From assembly GCA_014058105.1 (NCBI GenBank), contig JACGCM010001123.1, positions 1 through 64,000 on the forward strand: a stretch of DNA of 64,000 nucleotides, given 5' to 3'. Numbering within the stretch: the first letter of the stretch is position 1; each line of letters begins with the position of its first letter. Positions 21,571-32,358 of the stretch are shown here, in pieces. The position numbers were made by a program, and so were the translations under genes. Source of the DNA: Kingdonia uniflora (taxonomy: Eukaryota > Streptophyta > Magnoliopsida > Ranunculales > Circaeasteraceae). The notes below the pieces were generated by a model, which saw only the letters and a list, made by a program, of their open reading frames with translations, did no database searches and was not told the DNA's origin.

Positions 21571-24500
21571 GCTATCAATCCCCTTCATCTCCATAGAGAT
21601 CAATATTAATGTCACTATCATTATCTAATTCAACAATTGGATCTATCTAGCAAAAAAAAATCAGATTCAAAATTATATCAATTCAAGAATATGGTAGATT
21701 AACAATTAACATTAAATCAATTGTCGAATATGACAATCGAAATAAACAACTTATCACGTAAAAATTAACTTTTAATTTATTAGTAGATGTTAAGGCGAAT
21801 GTCATTACAAATAACTTATAAGTCTAATAAAAATAATGAAAAGTACAAATCTAATATTTACTTACTTAGCTAAGAGTAATGCAATTACAATTAGAAGTAT
21901 TGCCCAAATTTACAAAGCACATATAAGATTACATCCATTAAAAACATAGGTGAGATAGTTGTCCCTAATCCTAGGTCTCATAATCTCAACTTGTTCTCCC
22001 CCTTGTCCTAAGTCTCCTACCCCAAGGCCCCCCCCCCCCAACAGGAACATCTTCCTATATAAATGACTTGCATTGGTTTTTGAATTGGAGGCAGTAATAA
22101 AAATAACAACCATTGTTCTTCTTAGTGTTACCCCTATAACGCTTCATGTATCCATCCCCATTAGTGCAAGGAGGTCCAACTTGTGCCATTTTTGCAAGAA
22201 GCCTACAAATAACACATGTTAAAAAACCCTTAACCAAAGTTACCAAACCAAGGCAGTATAAATTACAAATGATCATGCATGTGTTATCAACTTATAGTGT
22301 ACTTTTAGAGCAATTTTTGTACTAGTAGTAAACAACAATATAAACATATGTACTGGGACTATGGGTGGTCAATTACGAGGCTAATAGCTACATGTTACAA
22401 TACCATAAATCTATAATAGAATTGCTAATAACATATCATGTGTTATATATAGATAATTATCTATACAAATTAAAATATACAAATATAATATAGATACTTG
22501 CAAGTTGCAAAATGCAAATAACCAAGCCGTATAAATATTTGTAATGTATACATTACAAATCAGAACCCCAATTGAGTTTACAGTTTATACTTTACACATT
22601 ACAAATGCAACTATAAATTAACATTACAAATAATAACCAAATTAGAGATCACCAAATTATCAAATAATAACCAAATTAGAGATCATCAAATGCAATTGAG
22701 TTAACAGTAGATATATGAGTTTACAGTTTATAGTTTACAAATAATAACCAAATTAACATTTAACAGATATCGCCAAATCACTAACCAAAATCTAAATTAT
22801 ATTTTACCTGAAAGTCGAAACACAATCAGAGATCACCAAATCACCAAATCAAAGATCACCAAATTAACAGTGAATCTTTCAACAGTTCAACTTAGAGATA
22901 ACCTGAAATAAGAGAGAAGTAGCATGTAAAATCAGATATACGATAAAATAAAAGAGAGAAAGTAAAATTTGGCTTGAGAAAGAAAGAGATAGAGAGAGAT
23001 TACTTGAAAACTTAAAAAGAGATCCATCATGTTGACTGCTGAGACCCTTGTAAGGCTGTAACCTATTGACTATTGAGACTTGAGTTAAGAGTGATCTCCA
23101 AAGTCTAAAGAGAGAGTTCCCCGAACGATGATGATGAATTGATGATAAGCAAGTTCCTCAAGAGAGAGTCCCCATATGATGATAAATTAATGAATTGACT
23201 ATCGAGACTCGAGAGAGTGATCTCCCAAGTCCAATTCTCCGAAGTGATCTCCAAAGTCCCAATCAAGAGAGTAAAGTTGAGGAACACAGTTACCGTTGTC
23301 ACAGTCACAGACTCACCACAGTCACAGCCTCACAGGCTCATGTCATAAAGGCAGTGAAACTTTAGAAGGAGAGAGAGTGTGAAGTTAAGGAAATGAGGTT
23401 TAGGTTACTTCCTAAATTATAAATACCTTGTGGAAAAAGACTAAAAAGGTCTTTAAACCTAAACTAAATTGCATAAGAGTAAACGGGTTAGCGGGTCACC
23501 CATGGGTCAAAATTTGAAATACTGACCCCACATGAATCGTAATCGTGTCTAGCGTGTCAACTCGTTCGCCAAGGGTAAACCTAAACCCGTTTATAGCGGA
23601 TTGGTTTCGGGTCGTGTTATCATGTTTGGGTTCGATTGACAGCCCTAGAGGGAGTCATAGGGAACACTGTCTACCCCTGTGATCTGACACGTATATCTCT
23701 CTCCCAAATATCAAAGGGTCTCATTCTTGTACGGGACTGATACGAATAAAACCCTTTTTGCACTAAGTATTTTCGCGTATTTAACCTCCCCATGGATTTC
23801 ATTTCTGAACATCAACCATGGTTGCCAATCAATGTTTTCTCTATTCTTCCACTCGATCATGTTACTGATAAATTCAAATGAATGATGGGTTTCAGCTCCC
23901 AATTTACTCTTTTCAGTTTTTGCCCACGCACCCATACGGGGATAAATATGTTAAAAGTTAGGATCCTTCACAATGTACTTCCCCACTCTGCACTACTCAA
24001 AGAACCAAAACTCTAAAAACGACCAGAAACCAAACAATGAGTTCATATCATGCCCATTCTTTTTCACTGATATTAGGTCCAGTCCCTGATATAATGCAGC
24101 CATAATAGGAGTCCCTAATCATACATTGTCACACCTATAATATGCCCATCTACCTCAGTGACAAGATAACCCATTACAAGTGGGGTGTTGCCATATTTAA
24201 AGAATAGATTTCCTATCATATATGCAACAAAAGCCCTCGCGTACACAATATCTAATTACAAGTTGTAAGTGTAATTTGTTTATCTTAGATCCAAATCCCT
24301 CATATATGACTTCAAAATTACTAACATGATGTTCCCATACTTTATATCGTTGCTCGTAATCCCATGAAACAACTTAGAAGCTTCATTAACATTTGAATAC
24401 TTATCTTCATAAGGATGATTGATTCCCATTCCACAAGGGAGAGCCGTTAGCATCACAAAGTCTAACGGCGTAAAGCCAAACTCCCTGCATGGGAAATAAA

Positions 24501-25217
24501 ATGTATGGGTGGATGGCTACCACCGCTCTACTAAAGTATGAACTGATCAGTTATTTTTATTCCCCACAAATTCCTCGAAACCCATATCGTCGATCAATTT
24601 CTTTATCAACGGATAGTTGGAGATAAGCTCGTACCACTTCAATACCTTGTATAGCGATCCACGACATATTATATTATCTCGATTCTACATTCAAACATAA
24701 AAAAATACATTAAAATTTTATTAGGGCATTTTATCAAATATTTGTAAAATCACATTTTAATATAATAATTTCAAAGAAATCTTACTGCTTTGTCATCCGA
24801 TCCAATGCTAATATGTACCCAATTCTCTGAAAGAACGTCTCCACTTGGTGAAAATCATGAAGAGTTAGGATGGGGTCGTCAACAATGAGCAATAACGGTA
24901 AGGCACTCGTAAATGTATCTTTACCCATTTGCATAATTTTAGTGTAAGCATTGCGTTTACTTTTGGAATATTTGTTGCGCGGTTGCGATGACGATTCTCT
25001 CGACATTTTATCAAAGTTTACGGATGAAAATTTGCTCGAAAAATATAAAATTTATGAGGTTGGGTTTTGGAGTTAAGATTTTTTGAAAGTAAAATGGCAA
25101 AAAAAAACTAAGTGTGGAGAGGGAAATGATACGTTCTTTTCTTACAAACTAAGCCAAATTGTGTGGCATTTAAAATATTAATTCGACGTCGCGTGGATGC
25201 TTGTGATTGGTTGTTGT

Positions 25218-25322
25218 GCTGCTCAATTCAGAGCTATGCGGCTGATATAGCTCGTTAATATTTAACCACGTGGCTACATCAAGGCTATTCATTCATGCAG
25301 TGCAGTTCTAAACTGCGTTGGG
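25218..25322. promoter_or_regulatory. Two palindromic sites upstream of PMD copy B
   Basis: Imperfect palindromes lie at 25218-25242 (GCTCAATTC/GAGCTATGCGGC) and about 25298-25321 (GCAGTTCTAAACTGCG), 210-310 bases upstream of the PMD start on the minus strand, with CCACGTGG at about 25267 between them. The composition is the same as upstream of ORF1. Confidence 0.6.
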
Positions 25323-25430
25323 CTCAGACGACCCTGGGTCGGTTTGGCACTGCTGTGTAAAAATCAAGATGGGTTACTGTTGAGGCATTTTAGTCATTTT
25401 AAACTAACCTTACTTCTGCATATACTCTAA

Positions 25431-25779
25431 AGTACTTCACTCACTTGATTTTTCTCCTCAAAAAATAAGGTTGAGTATTGCTTTCCAAGGTGCAACCTTG
25501 CCTTTTTTATGTTCTTATCGGGCGCCCAAGTGTTGGGCGTCTATTTATTTTATAATTGAGCACCTAAGGTTTGGCGACCAATTGTTTTTTTTTTTCAATT
25601 TTTTTTAATTGGACACCAAACATTTAGGAGCCCGATGAAAAAAAAAAATTAACGGGCGCCCAACATTTAGGCGCCTATTAAAAAAGCCAACTAAAGTACT
25701 GTTGGATGAAATTGGACCTCACTCAGTTGGATTTTGGCTTTTTTTTACTCAACTGAGTGAGGAACTTTAGAAGATGCTC
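25431..25779. mobile_element. Foldback MITE, about 350 bp
   Basis: The inward right end (GAGCATCTTCTAAAGTTCC..CACTCAGTTGA) matches the left side (CTAAAGTACTTCACTCACTTGA, from about 25427), so the ends are long inverted repeats. The middle is strongly self-complementary: GAGCACCTAAGGTTTGGCGACC at about 25557 pairs with GGACACCAAACATTTAGGAGCCC at about 25610, and GGGCGCCCAA words at 25519 and 25656 add a second pair. The left edge abuts or overlaps the right end of element B, so the exact start is uncertain. Confidence 0.6.
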
Positions 25780-25821
25780 TTATAATATATTCGTACTACT
25801 TCTTTTTCCTTTAAACCCAAT

Positions 25822-26965
25822 ATGGCATTTCGCACGCCAGTTATAATAGATAAAATAATATAACTAGTCATATAGTTAAATTGGTCATGTACTTGCGAGT
25901 ATAAGTAGTTGACAAACTACTTCGAACCCCTATGGGGTGAGAATTGGGGGCAATCCTTTGGGTTGTCTTGTGGGCCTTTGGGCTTTGTACCTCTTTAGAG
26001 GCTTCACCCTTCGGGGCTTGTGGTGGCTTTCGGGCTTTGGATAACCTTCGGGGCTTGGTTACTCTGTGGTTATGGATCCCTAAAGATGGCTTACCTTAAA
26101 AAAAAGTAGTTGACAAATAGTATAAATAAAATTTTGGAAGATTGTTAACATGGCTGAACCTAAATATAAGTCTCTAAGAGGCCATAAGGAGGTCGCGAAT
26201 GTCTATTTTTACTTCATTATATTCAAATTTAGTAAGCTATAAACAAAATTTTGATTACTAAACAGTTGTCTACTTATTATATGACATTTCGTATGATAAT
26301 TATAATAAATAATATAACGTGCCATACAGTTAAATTGATCATATACTTGCTAGTTTAGTAGTTGGCAAACAATACAAATACATTTTAATTTGGAAGGTTG
26401 TTAACATGGCCGAACCTAATTTTAAGTCTCTAAGAGGCCATAAGGAGGTCATAAATGTCTATTTTTACTTCATCGTATTCAAACACAGTAAGCTAAAAAC
26501 AAAATTTTGATTATACTAAACATTTGTCTACTTATTATATGACATTTCGTATGACAGTTATAACAAATAATATAACGTGCCATATAATTTAATTGATCAT
26601 AAACTTGCGAGTTTAGTAGTTGAGAAACAATACAAATACACTTTAATTTGGAAGGTTGTTAACATGGCCGAACCTAAATTTAAGTCTCCAGGAGGCCATA
26701 AGGAGGTCGTGAATGTATGCTTTATTCATCATATCCAAACTCGGTAAGCTTCAAATACAATTTCGATGACACTAAACATTTATCTACTTATAATATGACA
26801 CTTCATATGCCAGTTATAATAAACAACGTAATGGCCATATAGTTAAACTGGTCATATACTTGCAATTTAAGTAGTTGACAAACAAGACAAATATAATGTA
26901 GAAGAGGTCGTGAATGTTTGTTTTCTTTATCATATTCAAACTCAGTAAGCTTCGTGGTATAGTCG
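25822..26965. repeat. Tandem repeat with a 256-bp unit, about four copies
   Basis: The word AACATGGCYGAACCTAA recurs at about 26148, 26404 and 26662 (periods 256 and 258), followed each time by AAGTCTCTAAGAGGCCATAAGGAGG-type sequence and by CTTATTATATGACATTTCGTATG-type sequence. Partial units lie at both ends (25822-25917 and 26780-26965). The array is non-coding. One partial unit is interrupted by the SINE-like insert. Confidence 0.8.
25918..26103 (+). mobile_element. SINE-like retroposon with 14-bp target duplication
   Basis: About 186 bases are inserted in the 256-bp array between two copies of AAGTAGTTGACAAA (25904-25917 and 26104-26117), ending in an A run at about 26097-26104. The insert begins CTACTTCGAACCCC and contains four variants of CTTYGGGCTTTG. 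Other units of the array lack it. The A-tail and long target duplication are what LINE-mobilised retroposons leave; no clear pol III A/B boxes were identified. Confidence 0.6.
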
Positions 26966-27078
26966 TACGGGATGTATAGATATGAGAGGGTTAACAAACA
27001 TGAGTGGGCAATTCAGGGTACATTTGTGGGTTTCTTAAAGCTTGCATGAATGTACACATAACATGTGTAGGTAACTTA

Positions 27079-27225
27079 GGGCATGTTTGGTTTGCACAAT
27101 ATAAATATTGATTTTTTCCATGAATAAACACATTTTTGGGTTACTTGGGGATTGTTTGGATGCACATGTAACAAGATTGGGTAACTTAGAACCTGTTTGG
27201 TTTTAACAATATAAATGTTAATTTT
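27079..27225. repeat. Two direct copies of a ~45-bp block, 103 bp apart
   Basis: TAACTTAGGGCATGTTTGGT (27078) and TAACTTAGAACCTGTTTGGT (27181) are each followed by an AACAATATAAATRTTRATTTTTT-like run. This may be relic transposon ends, but no partner terminus was found. Confidence 0.45.
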
Positions 27226-27249
27226 TTTTGTGGGTTAGTGCACATGTAG

Positions 27250-28170
27250 GTTAAGAGCATATGCAGCAGTAACGTTGGTTGTTTAGGTGGAGGCAACCTA
27301 CCTTTTTTTGTAAATTGACCACCCAGTAGTTGGGTCTTCTCGCCTAGGGGGCAGCTTTCTCAACTAAAAACCTACCCCAAGGGTCGGTTTAGAGGCCCAG
27401 AGGGTGGGTTGTTAAAAAAGTCATACTACATAATTCAGAATTGCACGACATAAAGCATCCAATAAGGGAATGCCACGTGCATGTCATGTTCTGATTGGCT
27501 GAATATGTTGCGCAGTTCTGAATTGTGCGGTTGACCAACTTCTGTGATATTGCTACGTGTATGACTCATATTCAAAGGGTGGCAACGACTATTACTTGCC
27601 GCGAAACTGCGTGGCTAGTCTTTCCGCCTTATAAAACCATCCCCACACCCCATTTTACTTCAAGAAAATAACCTTATCAAACTAAAGCAAAGCCATGTCT
27701 TCAAGCTCTCAAACAAGCTCCTAATCCAATTCTCAAAGCCCCTATCAACCCTCCCATCCAAGCCAACAACCTAACTTCTATTCCTCCTTATTCGGCGCAT
27801 TTGGTTCGTCATAAATGCTAAATCCTTCCTAATATCGCGATCACCACATTCGGCAATTATTTACGCTACTCGACTCTCCTAGTCCCCCATAATTTGATTC
27901 CCAAAGAACCAATTTTTACTCTAATAACCAGCCCTACTACCACCAATTCAACGTTCAATCGGGAAATCCATATTTTTCCTCACAAATGGAATTTGGCAGA
28001 GGAAGTTAATCTATTCTACCGATGCAAGCTTCATGGGGTTTAAACGACTTAAACCTGATCAATACATCACTCGCCCAATTTTCACTCTGATTGTCGCACC
28101 AAGTAATACGCATGTAAAGGGAAGGTGAAAGCAAAAAGGAAGACGATGACACTGGCATTAATACCTAATG
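27250..28170 (+). mobile_element. Harbinger copy C: left end plus ORF1 N-terminus (truncated)
   Basis: It starts GAGCATATGCAGCAGTAACG after TAA and runs parallel to 12385-13320: the same GTGGAGGCAACC block, G-box words, palindromes at about 27430, 27509-27530 and 27599, then ATG at 27695 (MSSSSQTSS) and the Ser/Gln/Pro-rich leader with a stop after seven codons. Similarity ends at about 28165 after CCTAATGTGGTT. The rest of the element is missing, lost before or during the Tat-A insertion. Confidence 0.75.
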
Positions 28171-28352
28171 TGGTTAATATAAGGAGATGTCCCTTAAGCT
28201 ATTCTACCAATGAACTATTAAATTAATAGGCTAACGCAAAACCAGAATGATATACACCCTATCGATGTTAACACCTGGTCCACGAACTAGAGATGACGTG
28301 GCTCAAACCCTTACTAAATAAAAAAGAATAAGTCAAAGACACCTGTCCCCAT
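28171..28352. other. No recognisable feature
   Basis: Lies between the end of Harbinger copy C and the left LTR of Tat-A. A short tRNA-like word on the minus strand was considered and not accepted. Confidence 0.5.
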
Positions 28353-28957
28353 TATAATAGCCTAATTTTGTGATCCGAACTTAGCTTAGCGTGAAAAACC
28401 TTTGAATAGGTTAATAACCATGACCTCTCATCTCAGATTCTCTGGTCCTATTTATAGGTCTTGTAATATAACCGTTTGACAACCATTATTATTCTTAATG
28501 ATGGACGTATAATATGTATTTGATAATCTTTGATTTGATTATGTAACGTTCAAATATTTACTATTTTGTAACGGCTTCGTTGATGATAGTACATTTGGTT
28601 AACTCGAACTGTTGATGCAGAGGTCAAAAGTGATGACTAGAACTCTGTAACTGTAATGTATCCTCAGTAGTGCCATGTTTATGTTGACGAGGTCGAGTGG
28701 TCATATGCTGATCAAAGATGAAGCATGAGTCCGAGATGCAGAATAAGACACTACAAGACGACTCTCAACCGAGAACATGAAAAACATCATAGGCGAGTGG
28801 TGTTAGTTGAGAAGTTCATGCTATATCCGTTACCTAACGTTACTATCTTGATTCTAATTGTACCATAAATGTGCCACATGCTATGTTGGTGAGGTCGGAT
28901 GATCGTATGCTGGTCGAAGATGAAGCATGAGTCCAAGATGCAGAATAAACCACTACA
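28353..28957 (-). repeat. Tat-A left LTR (3' LTR in element orientation)
   Basis: About 605 bp; the Tat-B LTRs are 617-618 bp. It begins TATAATAGCC where Tat-B has TGTAATGGCC and ends CACTACA followed by a pyrimidine run (ACTACCCCCTCTCGGCC), the complement of a polypurine tract. It is much more diverged from Tat-B than the Tat-B LTRs are from each other. Confidence 0.65.
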
Positions 28958-29030
28958 ACTACCCCCTCTCGGCCAATAGTATGAGAATATTATGAACAAC
29001 TTGGTGTTGGTTGAGAAGCTTTATTTAATA
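28682..29030. repeat. 203-bp tandem duplication across the LTR/internal junction of Tat-A
   Basis: ATGTTGACGAGGTCGAGTGG at 28682 recurs as ATGTTGGTGAGGTCGGATGA at 28884. The copies continue through GATGAAGCATGAGTCC, GATGCAGAATAA, the CACTACAA LTR end and TGGTGTTRGTTGAGAAG (28798 and 29002). The unit therefore contains the LTR end and adjoining internal sequence. Confidence 0.65.
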
Positions 29031-29293
29031 TTGCAATTAATACATAAGAGTCATTTCCAAAGTATATTCATGAATACCTGTTTGTGGCTTTTGGGTTTTC
29101 TAGAACCAATGGTTCTAGTTAATTTTGTTGCATGAGAAATCCTCTGGACGTTGGGAATTTGGAGAGTCAGCTTTAATGTTGATCATAGTATAAAGAGCAC
29201 TCTGATTGGTGTGTGATAAACCAAGTCTTCTTCCCTGAACTATTTCTTTTGTGTTCTGGTTTCTGTATTTGAAATTTTTTGACGGTTAAGAGT

Positions 29294-29740
29294 ATGGTAA
29301 TGACAAGGCAGGAGTCTCGGGAGGCCAGGATTCGAAGAATACTTTGGTTACCAGCCTTTGCATTTGCCGATGCTAATTCTGGTGTCTCCTACATACCACC
29401 GTATAACATATAAAGAGGTGATGGAGGCAGGGAATGACTATTATCAAATGGTGCGTTTCCATTATCTGTTGACATCGGAGGAGTGCCAAAATGGGTTGAG
29501 GCTGCTTGCGGAGGAGACTGTTACAACTAAAGATGAAGCGGCAGACATTCGTCCAAGGAAGTCTGGCCGATACCCTGCTGATGAGTGGATCTTGTATAAG
29601 AAATATAACCTTTCGTCTGTCTCTAGCATGTAGGGTGGTGGGGGTTATGGTGGAAGAGATGGTGGTGGAGGTTTTTCTTCCTGGGACCATAGATATTGGC
29701 CCTAAAGAAGATCCTTCTGTTGTTGTCGTTAGTCTTCGGT
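29294..29740 (+). pseudogene. Tat-A antisense gene, first coding block
   Basis: ATG at 29294 opens MVMTRQESREARIRR, then a 91-codon frame (29358-29633) with HRITYKEVMEAGNDYYQM and a Gly-rich segment before 29740. The start matches that of Tat-B (50166, MVKTRR) in position and sequence. Function unknown. It lies antisense to the retrotransposon genes. The gene was interrupted downstream by the Athila insertion. Confidence 0.45.
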
Positions 29741-30538
29741 GATTTTCAGTTCCACCATTTCCTGGCCCATTCAGGCAGGGGATTAAAGTTTGGAAGTTGC
29801 TTCAATTTTGCATCTTCTTCTTCGTTGGCTTTTGAGAAGTATTTTAAACTGTAAAGTGATGTAACTTGTAAAGTAATCTGTGAATTGTCTGGAACATTTA
29901 TTATCTGTAAGGTAATCTGTAAAGAATTTTCAAATTAATAAAATGTTTTCGTTCTGTCATTTTGATGTTGTGTTTTGAGCTTTTCAACTTAAATATGTAG
30001 CTTTCTATTACAAAATAGAAGTTTGTAAATATGTAGGTGTGAGGAACATTAGGTTATCATGGGGTATTGCTGGACAAATTGAACTGTAAAGATCACAGTG
30101 TGTATATCTGGAAAGGGTAGTGGAAGTTGAGGTTTGAAAAAAATAGAGGAGCTCAAAAATGTAAAAAGGTAAGTAAACAATTTGTTAAGATGATTAGGTG
30201 GTTGTAAAGGTATGTGGATGCCTACGAGCTACTGATTTGAACAGACTGGAAAATGTCTGGCCGTATGGAAGTAACTAATATCTGCCTGTAAGTGTTACTG
30301 CTAGACATGCTTGAATTATATGTTGCGATCTCTATATCTGTACACATAAAATCTAAGGTGATATGTCATAACATGGAAAGTATGACCTGTCACAATATTT
30401 TCTATCTTCTGTTGATATTTGTGTTTCTAAAATTCTGTACAATTTATCTTTCAAGAAAATCTGCGGGGCGACTGAAATTTTTAGAGATCTTCATCTTGGC
30501 TATATAAAGTAGTAAACCTTGGTTGTTATGTCTTGTTA
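29741..30538. other. Tat-A internal non-coding sequence
   Basis: AT-rich, with recurring TCTGTAAAGTAATCTG-like words around 29850-29930, as also seen near 50820-50930 in Tat-B. No coding block recognised. Confidence 0.45.
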
Positions 30539-30950
30539 TCTCCAACAATGCTCTCTTCTCTTACTTTATTACAATAATTCTCTCAAGCTCTCAAAATTGG
30601 ATGATCTTATGAGCTCACTACCTCTCCTTTTATAGATGAAGGAGAGGGTTCTTACATTTAATATAAAATTTATAACCTATGCCATGAATGTAGATAAATT
30701 TGTAACCTCCATGAGTTATCCTCCAAAATTGTAACCTCCCCATGTACGACCCTTGTGTTTGACAACTCTACATCCTTCTCCAGCAGTTCATCCTTTGAGC
30801 TATACATTCCGGTATTTGCACATATTTGGTAAATGAGCTCCATGTACCCTGAAATATATAAATTGGTTTTATAAGTCATGTTTAATAATAAAATTAAGAA
30901 TAATAAACATTAAGTCATAGGGGATTAGTGGTCATTTTATGTGTCCATCA
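30539..30950 (-). repeat. Athila 3' LTR remnant (412 bp)
   Basis: Matches 43903-44314 nearly base for base and ends in TGTGTCCATCA at 30950. The other ~0.7 kb expected from the 5' LTR (about 1.12 kb without the CACTA insert) is absent to the left, where Tat-A sequence begins abruptly. Confidence 0.9.
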
Positions 30951-30966
30951 AATACCCCCAAACTTA
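30951..30966 (-). other. Athila polypurine tract
   Basis: AATACCCCCAAACTTA on the + strand, i.e. a TTTGGGGGT run on the element strand, directly next to the LTR; it primes plus-strand DNA synthesis. Confidence 0.7.
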
Positions 30967-32358
30967 AAGTTTGCTAGTCCTCGAGCAAAGAAAAGAATAA
31001 AAGCATAACTCTTTCGTGGTTAAGACGGTTGCATTTGGCGTATGCAATAAGCCGTTAAACCTATAAGTTACCCATATAGGACGAGTTTTGTCTCGTGAAG
31101 GTTTGCAGTGACTATACCCACAAAAGTCAATAAGGGCATTATAGTAGTTTAGATACTCATTAGGTCATTTCAACTAACTTATTGAGATCTGATAATGGTA
31201 AAAACATTAAGAAGGTAAACCCCTTAAAATTTAATTCTTTCACATATATATAATTAGAGAACTTGGAGAATTATCCAAAACTAGAGATACTACCCAATAC
31301 TTAAATGAGATTTCACATATTTTTCTAATATCCTCAAGTGTTGTAAAAATAGTTACTGTACGTACAACTTTATTTAGAGGCTCTTGAGTCAATATCCAGT
31401 CATTTCGTATTTCGTAAAACAAATCCAACGATCAGTTTGACAAGTGCCATAGTCAATTCGAATCCTGTTATTGATTTTTGGGGAATAACTATAAGTCTTT
31501 TCATTTTGGTACTTGTTTCCTTAGTAAAGCCTCCATAATATGAGTCGTTGGTCGACAATCCCAGCCAGTTGGCTTAGGTTACCGGGTTTGGTTCCCCTTC
31601 GTGACCTAGGCTCTGGATTCTCACAAGTAAACTTTATTCCTTGCTCCTTTCACATAGTTCATGACTATACTCGAGATTGGTGATAATTCTTCCTCTTTCA
31701 GTTCTAATCATGCAAGTATGCCTTGCATCGTGAAAGTTTTTAGAGCTATTTTGGCTTATAGAAATCCTTATTAAATTACTTCAGGATCAAACTTATTCTT
31801 AGGCAGTTGTTTCCCTTGTAGTAGATCATTCCTACCTCAAATACTTGATTCCCATTGATTGCTCAAAATTCTAGCAAAAGTAATAAATGCAATACTATCG
31901 TGAAGTGCATTTATTTTGAGAAATATCAGTGAACATGAAATTTTCTCTAATTAAAGGGTAGTACATTTAGCTTAAGATAATGTTCCAAAATTTTCTAAAC
32001 ATGTATTTGATGAAAATTTTAAGTTCACGGTTTTTACGACCAAAATATTTAGACCATATCAAATACTTATAGGCTTGAAGAAACTTATTAAAGAGTTTCA
32101 TAAATTACCATAATAACCTATCTTTTCTCTAAAAAGGTGAAAAATGTGAACGATTTCCCCCCACCCCCAAACTAGAAAGAAGCATTGTCCCCAATATTTG
32201 AAAACATACCTTAAAAGAAGGAAAAAAAAAGAAAATTGGAACATAGTACCTGATATAACATGGGTTGCCTCCCAGATAGCGCTAAGTTTATTGTCTTCAG
32301 CCAGATAAAATGAGGAACCCCCAAACTCAGTAAAAGTTAGGTGAAAAGGATATGAATG
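30967..32358. other. Athila 3' non-coding region
   Basis: About 1.4 kb between integrase and the polypurine tract. Athila elements often carry an env-like ORF here; I see only short broken frames. The GGGTTGCCTCCCAGATAGCGC segment at about 32264 resembles a conserved non-coding block in related elements. Confidence 0.5.

Larger units (their letters stand above)
17359..23647 (-). mobile_element. hAT transposon, 6.3 kb, inserted in the PMD gene
   Basis: The left end is TAGGACTGTCAATGGGG. The right end read inward is TAGGGCTGTCAATCGAAC, a standard plant hAT terminus. Both sides carry subterminal ACCCGTTT/GGGTTCGGGT-type words. The flanks are G-rich (AGGGGGGG at 17351-17358, GAGGGAGT at 23648-23655), an imperfect 8-bp duplication. 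Copy A of the PMD gene runs through the equivalent point (GAGGGGGGTCATAGGGA at 3901-3917) without an insert, which confirms the empty site. It contains a broken BED-finger transposase. Confidence 0.85.
16720..25006 (-). pseudogene. Plant mobile domain (PMD) gene, copy B, split by hAT insertion
   Basis: PMD proteins in plants include MAIN and MAIL1, which act in silencing and genome stability; the domain is also found inside transposons. Exon 1 is 25006-24786 (MSRESSSQPRNKYSKSKRN start). A GT...AG intron follows at 24785 to about 24688 on the minus strand. Exon 2 has RGSLYKVLKWYELISNYP, DDMGFEEFVG, RWWPSTHTFYFPC, EFGFTPLDFVMLTALPCGMG and KYSNVNEASKLFHGITSNDI (about 24660-24330). After the hAT element the gene resumes at 17345 (IMEFPHFDPAIYAHLKEIEYY) to about 16720. 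In-frame stops occur in exon 2 and the 3' part. Copy A at 3241-4745 is a second relic. Confidence 0.7.
12385..25427. mobile_element. PIF/Harbinger element B carrying ORF1, transposase and a PMD gene (hAT nested inside)
   Basis: The left terminus (GAACATTCATATCTGTAAGG at 12385) and right terminus read inward (GAGTATATGCAGAAGTAAGG, ending at 25427) resemble each other and the end at 27250 (GAGCATATGCAGCAGTAACG). TAA flanks both ends (12382-12384, 25428-25430). Without the hAT insert (17359-23647) the element is about 6.75 kb. The genes are ORF1 (+), transposase (-) and PMD (-). No alternative terminal repeat was found between the transposase and PMD genes, which supports one element. MITE-1 carries the same pair of ends. 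The alternative is a Harbinger element next to a separate PMD-bearing relative. Confidence 0.6.

Noticed and set aside
28185..28240. tRNA-like word on the minus strand (AGTTCATTGGTAGAATAGC)
   Set aside because: Only a D-arm-like segment; no acceptor stem, anticodon arm or T-arm could be paired.
29373..29690. Minus-strand ORF opposite the Tat-A antisense start
   Set aside because: Shadow frame of the + strand block; no recognisable motif.
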